Source of the DNA: an uncultured Acidimicrobiales bacterium
GTDB taxonomy: Bacteria > Actinomycetota > Acidimicrobiia > Acidimicrobiales > Aldehydirespiratoraceae
DNA length: 64,000 bases
Direction: 5' to 3'
Assembly (NCBI GenBank): GCA_951812975.1
Contig: CATOTC010000002.1
Coordinates: 124,001-188,000 of the forward strand
The notes under the pieces were generated by a model. The model was given only the letters and a program-made list of their open reading frames with translations, was not told the DNA's origin and ran no database searches. The position numbers were made by a program, and so were the translations under genes. Positions 33,971 through 42,763 of the stretch are shown here, one piece after another (position 1 is the stretch's first letter; every line of letters begins with the position of its first letter).

Positions 33971-35110
33971 ATGACTCGACCGAACTCTCCCAAAGGCCTG
34001 ACACCCGGCGTCATCGGCCTCATTGCCGTGGTCGGCCTGATCGCCGCGGCCTGCGGCAACGACAACGTCCGCGGACCCGACACCCCGACCGACGCTGGTT
34101 CAGCAACTGACAGCGCCGCGACCTCAACATATCCCACGACCGGCGGCGCCGAACCCACCGCGGACCCCGCGGGCATCACCCTGCTCACCCACGATTCGTT
34201 CGCTCTCTCCGACGAGACGCTCGCGGCCTTCACCAGCGAGACGGGCATCGAGGTGACGCTCCTGCAAGCAGGCGACACCGGCCAGATGGTCAGCGAGGCG
34301 ATCCTCACCGCCGGCAATCCACTCGGCGACGTGATGTTCGGCGTCGACAACACCTTTCTGGCCCGGGCTCTCAACGCCGAACTGTTCGAACCGTACGAGT
34401 CGCCCAACCTCGCCGACGTGCCCGACGAGTTCAAACTGGATCTGGAGCACCGGGTTACGCCCATCGACTACGGCGACGTCTGTGTCAACTATTGGACCGA
34501 TGCACTGCCGGCGGACCCGCCCAGCGCCCTTGGGGATCTGACTGCTCCGTCCTTCGCCGATCAGCTCGTGGTGCAGAATCCCGAGACCTCGTCGCCGGGC
34601 CTGGCTTTCCTGTTGGCCACGATCGCCGGTACCGACGACTGGGAGCAGTTCTGGGCTGATCTTGCCGACAACGGGGTTGCGGTCACCGCCGGTTGGGAGG
34701 ACGCCTACTACGGAGAGTTCATCGCCGGGGGAGGTGATCGCTCGATGGTCGTCTCGTATGCTTCAAGTCCGCCTGCCGAGGTGATCTTTGCCGATCCTCC
34801 GGTCGACACCGCGCCGACCGAAGTGCTCGTCGACTCGTGTTTCCGCCAGATCGAGTTCGCGGGCGTGCTCGCTGGTACCGACCACCCTGTCGAGGCTCGG
34901 GCACTGATCGACTTCATGCTCACGCCGACTTTCCAAGACGACGTGCCGCTCAACATGTTCGTGTTCCCCGTGGCCGACAGTGCAACGCTGCCTCAGGTCT
35001 TCGTCGACCACGCACAGACCGTGGAGGATCCTCTGTTCATCGACCCGGCCGATATCGAGGCGCACCGCGATGAATGGACGGACCGGTGGGTCGAGATAGT
35101 TCTCGGATAG
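33971..35110 (+). CDS. thiB: thiamine ABC transporter, substrate-binding lipoprotein
   Basis: 379 residues with an N-terminal signal and lipobox (IAAACG), a low-complexity T/P/A linker, and a periplasmic-binding fold of the ThiB/TbpA type: LLTHDSFALSDETLAAFTSETG, DVMFGVDNTFLARAL, and RVTPIDYGDVCVNY, which lines the thiamine site. Start ATG 33971 with GGAGG directly after the TPP riboswitch, so expression should fall when TPP is plentiful. It overlaps thiP by 37 bases. Confidence 0.93.
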   Translation: MTRPNSPKGLTPGVIGLIAVVGLIAAACGNDNVRGPDTPTDAGSATDSAATSTYPTTGGAEPTADPAGITLLTHDSFALSDETLAAFTSETGIEVTLLQAGDTGQMVSEAILTAGNPLGDVMFGVDNTFLARALNAELFEPYESPNLADVPDEFKLDLEHRVTPIDYGDVCVNYWTDALPADPPSALGDLTAPSFADQLVVQNPETSSPGLAFLLATIAGTDDWEQFWADLADNGVAVTAGWEDAYYGEFIAGGGDRSMVVSYASSPPAEVIFADPPVDTAPTEVLVDSCFRQIEFAGVLAGTDHPVEARALIDFMLTPTFQDDVPLNMFVFPVADSATLPQVFVDHAQTVEDPLFIDPADIEAHRDEWTDRWVEIVLG

Positions 35111-36729
35111 CACGGTTCGCCGGCCGCTGGGCAGCGGTCGCTGTTCCTGCTGTCTTCCTGACGGTGTTCTTCGTTTATCCGGCGGGCGCGATTCTGTGGC
35201 GGGGTCTGTTCTCGGAGGGGTTTGGGCCAATGTCGGATCTGTTCGCTTCGCCGCGCACTCGCGGCGTGGTGTGGTTCACCGTGTGGCAGGCGCTTGCTTC
35301 TACGGTGATCACTCTGGTGGTCGCCCTGCCGGCGGCCGCTGTGGTCACACGTCTGCGGGGTCGTTGCCGGCATTGGGTGAGGGGGCTGGTCACGGTGCCC
35401 TTCGTGCTGCCGACGGTGGTTGTCGCCGGCGCGTTCGAGGGGGTCTTCGACCGGTTCGGGCTCGAGGACGGGGGCTTCCGTCTGCGGCACACCGTGTGGG
35501 CGATCCTGCTCGCTCATGTGTTCTTCAACTATGCGGTCGTGGTGCGTATCGTCGGGTCGTTCTGGAGCGGCCTCGATCATCGCGTCGAGGAGCAGGCCCG
35601 AGTGCTCGGAGCGGGGCCGATCCAGGCGTTCCGGGCTGTGACACTGCCGCGGCTGCGACCTGCAATCGCTTCGGCTTGTGCGATCGTCTTCCTCTTCTCG
35701 TTCACATCCTTCGGGGTGATCCTGCTGCTGGGAGGGCCGCGTCGGGCGACTCTGGAAACGGAGATCTATCGCCAGGCGGTGACCCGCGGCGACCTGCGCT
35801 CAGCGGCGGGGCTGGCGCTTGTGCAACTCCTTGCGGTGGTGGCGCTGATCGCGGTGGCCACCCGGCTCGAGCGTCGCCGACCGGCTCCGACAGGAGTGGC
35901 CCACAGTCCTCCCAAGCCGCTGCGCCGCAGTTTCGTCTGGGCCAACTTTGCAGTGATGGCGGTACTGCTCGGATCTCCGATTGCGATCCTGGTCGAACGG
36001 TCCCTTTCCGTGGGGGACGGTTACGGTCTGGACCACTATCGAGCGCTCACCGAACGTGTTCCGCAACTTCCCGCTTCGGCAGCGACGGCTCTGGGCAATT
36101 CGCTGGTGTTCGCGACCGTGGCCACGGCGTTGGCCCTCGCTGTGGGCACGTTGGCCGCGCTGGTGGTGGTGCACGGGCGTTCCGGTCTGCGACGTGTCTT
36201 CGATCTGGGTCTGACCCTCCCCCTCGGTGTTTCAGCGGTGACGATCGGCTTCGGGATCCTGATCGCGCTGGACGAACCGCCCCTTGATCTGCGGACCTCG
36301 TGGTGGATAGTTCCGATCGCCCATGCTCTCGTCGGCACGCCCTTCGTGGTGCGGACGATGGTTCCGGTATTACGCAGGATCGATCCTCAGATCCGCGAGG
36401 CTGCGGCGGTGCTGGGGGCGTCTCCGGGGCGGGTGCGACGCCTGGTCGATCTGCCTATTGCCGGCCGCGGGATGCTGGTCGGCGCCGGGTTCGCCTTCGC
36501 GGTGTCTCTCGGCGAGTTCGGGGCGACGTCGTTTCTGCCTCGCCGTCCTGAGACTCTGACCGCTCCGTTGGCGCTGTACAGGCTGTTGTCGACTCCCGGT
36601 GAGTTGTTGCGGGGCCAGGCGATGGCGCTGGCTGTCGTGCTGATGGTGATCGTGGCTCTGGCGGTGGTGGCGATCGAGGCGTCGCGTGGAACCAAACGGG
36701 GTGCCGATGTGGTCTGGGAGTCGCTGTGA
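35074..36729 (+). CDS. thiP: thiamine ABC transporter, fused permease
   Basis: 551 residues with two six-helix permease halves, each with an ABC-interaction loop: EEQARVLGAGPIQAFRAVTLP in the first half and REAAAVLGASPGRVRRLVDLP in the second. The fused layout is typical of ThiP and ferric/thiamine importers. The last codons, VVWESL-stop, are themselves a near copy of the 17-bp unit repeated seven times downstream. Start ATG 35074 lies inside thiB; GTG 35086 is an alternative. Confidence 0.93.
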   Translation: MDGPVGRDSSRIARFAGRWAAVAVPAVFLTVFFVYPAGAILWRGLFSEGFGPMSDLFASPRTRGVVWFTVWQALASTVITLVVALPAAAVVTRLRGRCRHWVRGLVTVPFVLPTVVVAGAFEGVFDRFGLEDGGFRLRHTVWAILLAHVFFNYAVVVRIVGSFWSGLDHRVEEQARVLGAGPIQAFRAVTLPRLRPAIASACAIVFLFSFTSFGVILLLGGPRRATLETEIYRQAVTRGDLRSAAGLALVQLLAVVALIAVATRLERRRPAPTGVAHSPPKPLRRSFVWANFAVMAVLLGSPIAILVERSLSVGDGYGLDHYRALTERVPQLPASAATALGNSLVFATVATALALAVGTLAALVVVHGRSGLRRVFDLGLTLPLGVSAVTIGFGILIALDEPPLDLRTSWWIVPIAHALVGTPFVVRTMVPVLRRIDPQIREAAAVLGASPGRVRRLVDLPIAGRGMLVGAGFAFAVSLGEFGATSFLPRRPETLTAPLALYRLLSTPGELLRGQAMALAVVLMVIVALAVVAIEASRGTKRGADVVWESL

Positions 36730-36843
36730 TCTGGGGACACTGTGATCTGGGAGTTGCTGTGATCTGGGAGTTGCTGTGATCTGGGAGTTGCTGTGATCTG
36801 GGAGTTGCTGTGATCTGGGAGACACCGTGATCTGGGAGTTGCT
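36709..36843 (+). repeat. 17-bp tandem array at the thiP-thiQ junction forming coupled mini-ORFs
   Basis: Unit GTGATCTGGGAGTTGCT. Unit 0 (36709-36725) is the end of thiP; seven more units start at 36726 (16 bases), 36742, 36759, 36776, 36793, 36810 and 36827, and thiQ itself starts with the same bases at 36844. Units at 36742 to 36827 each contain GTG, then five more codons (M-I-W-E-L-L, or M-I-W-E-T-P) and a TGA that overlaps the next GTG as GTGA. GGGAG lies 5 bases before the next GTG in most units. Confidence 0.95.
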
Positions 36844-37791
36844 GTGATCTGGGAACTGGACTCGGTGTCGGTGCGTTTCGGGGAGGTTCAGGCCGTCGAG
36901 AACGCGTTCCTGGAGATCTCCAGCGGCGAACTTGTCGTGATTCTTGGTCCCAGCGGTTGCGGCAAGTCGACGATGCTGCGCGTGACCGCCGGTCTCCAGG
37001 CTCCCGATTCAGGCCGGGTACTGATCGACGGCAACGATGCAGCAGCGCTGCTGCCGCATCAACGGAGCATCGGGCTGATGTTCCAACAACACACCCTGTT
37101 CCCTCACTACGACGTGGCGGGGAATGTCGAGTTCGGTCTGCGGATGGCCGGTCTGGGGTCGGGCCGACGCCACAGCCGGGTCAGTGAGTTGTTGGCGCTG
37201 GTGGGACTTGCCGGTTTCGAGGCCCGGGACGTGGCGACCCTGTCGGGAGGTGAGGCGCAGCGGGTGGCGCTGGCGAGGTCTCTAGCCCCGAATCCGGCTC
37301 TGCTGCTGCTCGACGAGCCGTTCGGTTCACTCGACCGCTCTCTGCGCGACCGTCTGACCGATGAACTGCCCGGGGTTCTGTCGAGGGCGGGCACGACCGC
37401 GATCCACGTGACGCACGACCAGGACGAGGCTTTCAGCCTTGCCGACCGGCTGGTGGTGATGGACCACGGCCGGATCCTCCGGGTGGGGCCCCCGAGTGAA
37501 GTCTGGGCAGATCCCCGCACCGTCGCAGTCGCGGAGTTCCTGGGCCACAGCAACATCGTGACCCGCGGTTCGCATCCGGAGGTGATCCGCCGTGATGCGG
37601 CCACCGTCGCCGCGGACGGTGAGCTTGAGGGCACAGTGACCGCGTCGCGTTTTCGGGGCGACTACCACGATCTGAGCGTTGCCACTGCGCTGGGGAGGCT
37701 CCGTTTCAGGGTGGACGAAGCGCTGACTGCCGGTGACGTTGTCCGCCTGAGGATCGATCCGAGCCGTGTCGCCCGCCTCGAGCCCAGCTAG
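36844..37791 (+). CDS. thiQ: thiamine ABC transporter, ATP-binding protein
   Basis: 315 residues starting MIWELDSVSVRFGEV. Walker A GPSGCGKST, Q-loop QQHTLFPH, signature LSGGEAQRVALARSL, Walker B LLLLDEPFGSLD, switch His in HVTHDQDEA, and a short TOBE-like C-terminus. It energises thiamine uptake with ThiP. The GTG start overlaps the last hexapeptide mini-ORF (GTGA) of the upstream 17-bp array, so its translation may depend on re-initiation through that chain. Confidence 0.93.
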   Translation: MIWELDSVSVRFGEVQAVENAFLEISSGELVVILGPSGCGKSTMLRVTAGLQAPDSGRVLIDGNDAAALLPHQRSIGLMFQQHTLFPHYDVAGNVEFGLRMAGLGSGRRHSRVSELLALVGLAGFEARDVATLSGGEAQRVALARSLAPNPALLLLDEPFGSLDRSLRDRLTDELPGVLSRAGTTAIHVTHDQDEAFSLADRLVVMDHGRILRVGPPSEVWADPRTVAVAEFLGHSNIVTRGSHPEVIRRDAATVAADGELEGTVTASRFRGDYHDLSVATALGRLRFRVDEALTAGDVVRLRIDPSRVARLEPS

Positions 37792-37844
37792 CGCCTCAAC
37801 CCCAACCCGCTCCTCAACCCCAACCCGCGCCTCAGCCCCAACCC
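37791..37844. repeat. 18-bp tandem repeat, three units, spanning the zincin stop codon
   Basis: GCGCCTCAACCCCAACCC at 37791-37808, 37809-37826 and 37827-37844 with one or two changes. The third unit contains the stop and last codons of the minus-strand zincin gene; the first begins on the last base of the thiQ stop codon. Confidence 0.95.
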
Positions 37845-38176
37845 ATGGCGTGCAGCGAGTCGTCGTCGATGCCGAAGTGGTGGGCGATTTCATGGATGAC
37901 GGTGATCTCGACCTCGGCGGCCAGTTCAATCTCGTCGGTGCACATCTCGCACAACGGCAGTCGGTAGATGCTGATCTTGTCGGGCATCTCGAAGGCGCCG
38001 TAGGTCTCCCGCTCGGTGAGCGGTACTCCCTCGTAGAGTCCCAGAAGGTCCTCGGTTGGGTGCCGGTCCTCGATCACCACCGCAACGTTGTGCATCATTG
38101 CGCCCAACTCCGGCGGCAACGCATCGATCACTTCCGCCACCAACTGTTCGAAGCGATGTGAGCCGACCGGTTCCAC
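37832..38176 (-). CDS. minimal zincin metallopeptidase (COG3824 type)
   Basis: About 114 residues with the zinc motif HEIAHHFGIDD (HExxH) near the C-terminus and the family ending LHAMGWG. An earlier segment, MMHNVAVVIEDRHP, and the LGLYEGVPLTER region are typical of these small cytoplasmic proteins of unknown substrate. GTG 38176 is preferred because TAGCCT ends 7 bases before it; the longer frame would overlap the uvrD2 start. Its stop lies in an 18-bp tandem repeat. Confidence 0.85.
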   Translation of the reverse strand: MEPVGSHRFEQLVAEVIDALPPELGAMMHNVAVVIEDRHPTEDLLGLYEGVPLTERETYGAFEMPDKISIYRLPLCEMCTDEIELAAEVEITVIHEIAHHFGIDDDSLHAMGWG

Positions 38177-38189
38177 CCACCAGAGGCTA
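38177..38189 (-). promoter_or_regulatory. leaderless -10 box for the zincin gene
   Basis: TAGCCT (38189-38184 on the minus strand), 7 bases, GTG 38176. Confidence 0.5.
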
Positions 38190-38202
38190 ACGATCGACTC
38201 GG

Positions 38203-38214
38203 TAGGGTGCTGCA
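38203..38214 (+). promoter_or_regulatory. leaderless -10 box for uvrD2
   Basis: TAGGGT, 6 bases, then ATG 38215. Confidence 0.5.
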
Positions 38215-40176
38215 ATGATCACCGACGATCAATCCGAGGACCGCTCCGGGGCGTTGCTGGCCGGGTTGACCCCAGAGCAGCGCGACGCAGTCACCACGAC
38301 GGCTTCACGGCTCTGCATCATCGCCGGTGCCGGCTCCGGCAAGACCCGGGTGCTGACCCGGCGGGTCGCCTGGCAGTCAGCTGAGGGGAACCTCGACCCC
38401 CGCCGCGTCCTGGTGCTCACCTTCACCCGGCGGGCCGCATCTGAGCTGCGTTCGAGGCTGAGGAGTCTGGGTATGCGCGAGGCGGTTGCGGCCGGCACCT
38501 TCCACTCGGCGGCCCTGGCGCTGCTTAGGCGCTACTGGGACCATTGCGAACGCCCGCACATGGAACTCCTCCCAAGCCGCTATTCGCTGTTGGCCAAGAC
38601 GAATCCTCAACTCGACGTCACCACGGTCGCCGCCCTCAACACGGAGATTAGCTGGGCTCGGGCCCGGCTGATCACCCCCGAACGCTACGCCACCGAAGCA
38701 ACCCAGACCCGGCGGCGACCTCCGCGCAGCGCCGAATTCACAGCATCGGCCTACCAGGCGTACCAAAAGGCCAAGAACACCCGCAGGCTCATCGACTTCG
38801 ACGACGTGCTGGCGCTGTGCCACTCCGTTCTGACCAACCAGCCGGCTTTCGCCGACGCGCAGCGCTGGTTCTACCAGCATCTGTTCGTCGACGAGTTTCA
38901 GGACGTCAACCCGCTACAGTTCGCGGTCCTGTCGGCCTGGCTCGGTCCCGAGTCGTCGCTTGCTCTGGTCGGTGACCCGGATCAGGCCATCTACGGCTTC
39001 AACGGCGCCGACCCGGACTTCATCCGCCAGGTCGACCGCCACTTTCCCGGGATCGCTGTGGTGCACCTCCGCACCAACTTCCGTTCGACTCCTGAGGTGC
39101 TCTCTGCTGCGGCCCGGGTGTTGGACAGCGAACCGCAACTTGCCGCTCAAGCCGTCGGCGAGGCACCGACGGTGACCGTGACCGAGGGCGACGAGGAGGC
39201 TCCTGTGCTGGTCCAGGCCGTTCGTGCTCGTCGACTTGGGGGTGCTTCATGGCGCGATCAGGCGGTACTGGCCCGGACCAACGCCCAACTGCCCGCGTTG
39301 CGCAAGGCGTTGGCGGCGCTGGGCGTACCGACCCGAAGCCGCGACACCGGCTTGTTGCGACACCCGGAGATCGTCGATCTGTTGGACCGCTGGGAGAGCG
39401 ATGCCGCGCTCTCGACGGTGGTGACCGACGAGCAGATTCGTCTGCGACACAACCCCCGCGACGCTGAACACGCCCAACAGACAGCGATGATCGACGCGTT
39501 CATGAGTCTCGCTTCGGACCACCTGATGCTCGAACCCGGTGCCACGATCGGTGACTTCACAGTCTCGCTGCGAAGCGATGACCGGATGGGAGAGGCCGTC
39601 GATGCCGTAGAACTCTGCACCTTCCATGCCGCCAAGGGGCTTGAATGGCCAATAGTTCACCTGGTCGGGGTCGAAGACGGGCTGGTGCCCATCGCATTCG
39701 CGCGTTCTCGGGCCGCACGCGAGGAAGAGCGCCGGCTGCTATACGTCGCAGCCACACGGGCCCGAGAGGAGCTCCACGTCATGTGGTGCAGGAGCCGCAC
39801 GGTCGCGAACAAGCGTGTGGAACGCTCCCCCTCGCCCTGGTTGGAGGCATTCGTCGTCGACCACTCGGCGGACCCGACACCCACCGGGCCTACGAGCGAA
39901 GTCCTCGAAATGCTCCAGCGATTGAAGGACTCACAGTCCGGTGAAGACCCCGACGGGCGCACCGGCGAACTCCTCACCGAACTGCAGCAGTGGCGAACCG
40001 CAGCCGCCCGCGCTGCCAGGATCAAGCCTTCAGCAGTGCTGAAAGACGGCACTCTGCGCCGCATCGCCGAACAGGAGCCGTCGAGCATCTCCGAACTCAG
40101 CGCCGTCATAGGCCCCAGCATGGCCAACCGCTTCGGCCCTCGGCTCCTGGAGATCATCCATCGGACAGACCCCTGA
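38215..40176 (+). CDS. uvrD2: UvrD-family DNA helicase with HRDC-like C-terminus (UvrD2)
   Basis: 653 residues, superfamily 1A. GAGSGKTRVLTRR (Walker A), FVDEFQDVNPLQ (Walker B), GDPDQAIYGFNGA, RTNFRST (motif IV), TFHAAKGLEWP (motif V) and EERRLLYVAATRARE (motif VI). The C-terminal 80 residues (WRTAAARAARIKPSAVLKDG...IAEQEPSSISELSAVIG) read as an HRDC domain, as in mycobacterial UvrD2; the tetracysteine motif of that protein is not seen. A role in DNA repair unwinding is inferred. The stop is followed at once by a dispersed 20-base repeat. Confidence 0.9.
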   Translation: MITDDQSEDRSGALLAGLTPEQRDAVTTTASRLCIIAGAGSGKTRVLTRRVAWQSAEGNLDPRRVLVLTFTRRAASELRSRLRSLGMREAVAAGTFHSAALALLRRYWDHCERPHMELLPSRYSLLAKTNPQLDVTTVAALNTEISWARARLITPERYATEATQTRRRPPRSAEFTASAYQAYQKAKNTRRLIDFDDVLALCHSVLTNQPAFADAQRWFYQHLFVDEFQDVNPLQFAVLSAWLGPESSLALVGDPDQAIYGFNGADPDFIRQVDRHFPGIAVVHLRTNFRSTPEVLSAAARVLDSEPQLAAQAVGEAPTVTVTEGDEEAPVLVQAVRARRLGGASWRDQAVLARTNAQLPALRKALAALGVPTRSRDTGLLRHPEIVDLLDRWESDAALSTVVTDEQIRLRHNPRDAEHAQQTAMIDAFMSLASDHLMLEPGATIGDFTVSLRSDDRMGEAVDAVELCTFHAAKGLEWPIVHLVGVEDGLVPIAFARSRAAREEERRLLYVAATRAREELHVMWCRSRTVANKRVERSPSPWLEAFVVDHSADPTPTGPTSEVLEMLQRLKDSQSGEDPDGRTGELLTELQQWRTAAARAARIKPSAVLKDGTLRRIAEQEPSSISELSAVIGPSMANRFGPRLLEIIHRTDP

Positions 40177-40196
40177 CGCGGCTCCGGCTACGCCCG
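40177..40196. repeat. dispersed short repeat family 2, single copy after uvrD2
   Basis: CGCGGCTCCGGCTACGCCCG directly after the uvrD2 stop. Near-identical sequence occurs inside the kgd linker (43963 and 44023 regions) and three times beside the stop of the LLM gene (63291-63372). Confidence 0.85.
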
Positions 40197-40203
40197 ATTC
40201 AAC

Positions 40204-40636
40204 ATGCTCTGCAGCATCCTGTTGACAGGAAAGCATCAAATACGCAGTCAACGGGGACGCGCCCCGTCACCGCGAATCGCGGAGGTGGCTCGACGGCGCA
40301 CTCTCAGGAGACGCGACGGTCGCATTCGCCTGGATCGCGCTCCTAGCTTTCCTGCGGTTGTCCACCAAGCGGACCCTGTTTGCCAAACCGCTGTCGCCGC
40401 CGGAGGCCATCGGGAGGGTGGAGGAATGGCTGGCCCAACCATCGGCCACTCTCGTGGAGCCCACAGCGAGGCATCTGGGCATTGTCCGCGAACTGCTCGA
40501 ACCACTGGGAACGGGCGGCAACCTGGTCAACGATGCCCACCTGGCAGCCCTCGCGCTCGAACACCGCTGCCAGATCGTCTCATTCGACCGCGACTTCTCC
40601 CGGTTCACCGGTGTGCGGCTGGAGCCGCCGACCTAG
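40204..40636 (+). pseudogene. broken VapC-type PIN-domain toxin
   Basis: Translating from about 40233 gives a normal VapC body (KYAVNGDAPRHRESRRWLDG, then AWIALLAFLRL, and LVNDAHLAALALEHRCQIVS followed by FDRDFSRF), carrying the later acidic PIN residues. The N-terminal D-x-N segment with the first catalytic Asp is in another frame (from ATG 40204, ILLT...), and a TGA closes the body frame just upstream. One or two small indels near 40222-40233 explain this. The only in-frame start, TTG 40358, would lack half the domain. No VapB antitoxin is next to it. Confidence 0.75.
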
Positions 40637-42759
40637 TCGCGGCGCGGGAGTGCGACCACCGCAACGTTCGCGTCGCACTGCTCAAGGACCGTCTCGACGG
40701 TGTGGCCGAGGAACGGGCGACCGTCGACGTTGCGCAACTGGGCGCCGAGAACCACCAGGTCGCAGTCCTCGTCCTTGGCGACACCCACCAGCGCCGAAGG
40801 AACATCAGCAGAACTGCGAATCAACGTCCGAGGCCAGATGCCGGCATCCACCGCACGGACTGTGGCGATGTCCATCAACTCGTTGGCGATCACCTCGCTC
40901 GGGTCCGTCTCAGTCGACCGGCGCATCAACACCCGCGGAACGAGCGCCCTGCGGTTCAGCACATGCGTCAGGAACACCTCGGTCCCCAACTGCCCGGAGA
41001 TGCTGAACGCCACCTCCTGGGCCGCGCTCGATGAACGAGTGCCCGTCACCGGCACCACCACCCGGCTGAACGCCGCCGGCAGGGGGCGCTCCAGACCACG
41101 GGCCCGGCGGACGATGATGACCGGGATCGTCGCCTTCAACAGGATCTCGTCGACCATCGGCGAATACAACTGGCTCTCGTGGCGGGTCGCCACACCCACC
41201 GCGATCACCCCGTAGCCCAAACGGGACTCCGCCGCGATCTCCGCTGCCGCATCCGCACCGCTCACCGTCCGGTGGTCGACCGCCCGCTCGTTCAACACCG
41301 CCTCCAGCACCGACACGTCCGGTCGTTCGTCACCGTCGAGCACCGAGACCAGCGTCGCCGGGGCCTCGACCGGCCAGGCGAACTGCACCAGCTGGGCCGC
41401 CGCAATCGACGCCGGGCCGCCCCGCGAGGGCAACAGGATCCTCGACGACTTCACCACCAAGTTCTGGCTGAGCGCCTTCTCACGGTCGAGGCGCTCCCGC
41501 TCGTCAGCCGACCCCCGCCAGCCGCGAACCACGATCCGCAACGACACCGCCGCGAACACCGAAGTCACCAGCGGCACGATCACGATCACCGTGTACGCCG
41601 TCTCGCTGAACACGCCCAGCGACAGGCCCACAGAAGCAATCACGATCTCGAGGGTCCCCCGCGCATTGAGGCCCGCGCCCAGAGCCACCGCAGCCCTGCG
41701 GCTCTGACCAGCCAGCAGCGCCCCGACGAAAGCCCCCGCGAACTTCGCGCCTATAGCCACCGCCAGCACGACTACCAGCCACCGCAGAGCCCCCGAATCC
41801 AGCAGCCCGAGATCGACACGCATCCCGGCGGTGGCGAAGAAGATCGGAGCGAGCAGGCTCGTCGTCAACGACTCGATGTGGTGCAGCACCTGTTCTTGAC
41901 CGAACCGGGAGCGGTGCAGCACAACCCCGGCCACGAACGCGCCGAGCACGGCCTCGATGCCCAGAGCCTGGGTCGCAACCCCGTAGACGAGCATCGTGAC
42001 CGCCACCACGGTCATCGCCCCGGCGATGTTGGGACCGTCCCGTCGCACCCATCGCAACGCCCTGTCGACCAGCCGTTGGCCCAGAGTCATCGCCAGAACC
42101 AGGAACAGCGCCAACCCGAGCACCGTTTCAAGCACGACGCTTATCGACACCGATCCCGAAGTGGCGAAGCTGGCGAAGATCGCCAGCATCACCCAGCCGA
42201 TCACATCGTTGGCCATGCCGGCGGCAACCGTGATCTGGCCGAAGTCGCGTCTCATCAGACCCAGTTCGGACAGAATCTTAGCGATCACTGCCAGAGCCGA
42301 GACCGCCATCGCCGCGGCCACGAACATGGCGAACACACTGCGGTCGGCGTCGCTGCCGACGAAGGACTCCGGCAACCAGACGCCCACCAGAATCCCACCG
42401 ATCAGAGGCACGACCAGACTGAAGCCTGTCACCAACGCTGCCGCGCGCCCGAGGTTGCGGATCAACCCCAGATCGGTCTCGAAACCCGCAGTCACCAACA
42501 GCAGGGCCACACCCAGCCAACTGACTGCCAGCAGGGCGCCCGAGGATATCTCCTCCTCGGGCAGGAACCATTCGAAGCCCTCGGGCCAGACCCGCCCGAA
42601 GATCGAGGGGCCCACGAGGATCCCAGCAGCGAGCTGCCCTATCACAGAGGGGAGGTTGATGCTGCGCATGAGGCCGCCGAACAGACGGGCGACCGAGACC
42701 AGTACCAGCAGCTGCGTCCAGAAAACCAGCAGTTGGTGCTCGTCGAGGGGGGTCAGCAT
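40633..42759 (-). CDS. Kef-type cation:proton antiporter with universal-stress domain
   Basis: 708 residues. The first 430 form a CPA2 antiporter of about 12-13 helices (LPSVIGQLAAGILVGP, GVALLLVTAGFETDLGLI, GMANDVIGWVMLAI with the ion-site Asp, GAGLNARGTLEIV); the rest is cytoplasmic with two UspA-like units (RILLPSRGGPASIAAAQL and SRVVVPVTGTRSSSAAQEVA). It probably exchanges Na or K for protons and senses nucleotides through the Usp part. It starts 4 bases after the xthA stop and overlaps the broken vapC end (convergent). Confidence 0.9.
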   Translation of the reverse strand: MLTPLDEHQLLVFWTQLLVLVSVARLFGGLMRSINLPSVIGQLAAGILVGPSIFGRVWPEGFEWFLPEEEISSGALLAVSWLGVALLLVTAGFETDLGLIRNLGRAAALVTGFSLVVPLIGGILVGVWLPESFVGSDADRSVFAMFVAAAMAVSALAVIAKILSELGLMRRDFGQITVAAGMANDVIGWVMLAIFASFATSGSVSISVVLETVLGLALFLVLAMTLGQRLVDRALRWVRRDGPNIAGAMTVVAVTMLVYGVATQALGIEAVLGAFVAGVVLHRSRFGQEQVLHHIESLTTSLLAPIFFATAGMRVDLGLLDSGALRWLVVVLAVAIGAKFAGAFVGALLAGQSRRAAVALGAGLNARGTLEIVIASVGLSLGVFSETAYTVIVIVPLVTSVFAAVSLRIVVRGWRGSADERERLDREKALSQNLVVKSSRILLPSRGGPASIAAAQLVQFAWPVEAPATLVSVLDGDERPDVSVLEAVLNERAVDHRTVSGADAAAEIAAESRLGYGVIAVGVATRHESQLYSPMVDEILLKATIPVIIVRRARGLERPLPAAFSRVVVPVTGTRSSSAAQEVAFSISGQLGTEVFLTHVLNRRALVPRVLMRRSTETDPSEVIANELMDIATVRAVDAGIWPRTLIRSSADVPSALVGVAKDEDCDLVVLGAQLRNVDGRPFLGHTVETVLEQCDANVAVVALPRRD

Positions 42760-42763
42760 CGCC

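Noticed and set aside
32971-34464. Long N-terminal extension of the alpha/beta hydrolase
   Set aside because: The extension runs antisense through the TPP riboswitch and thiB; homologous sequence begins at ATG 33798.
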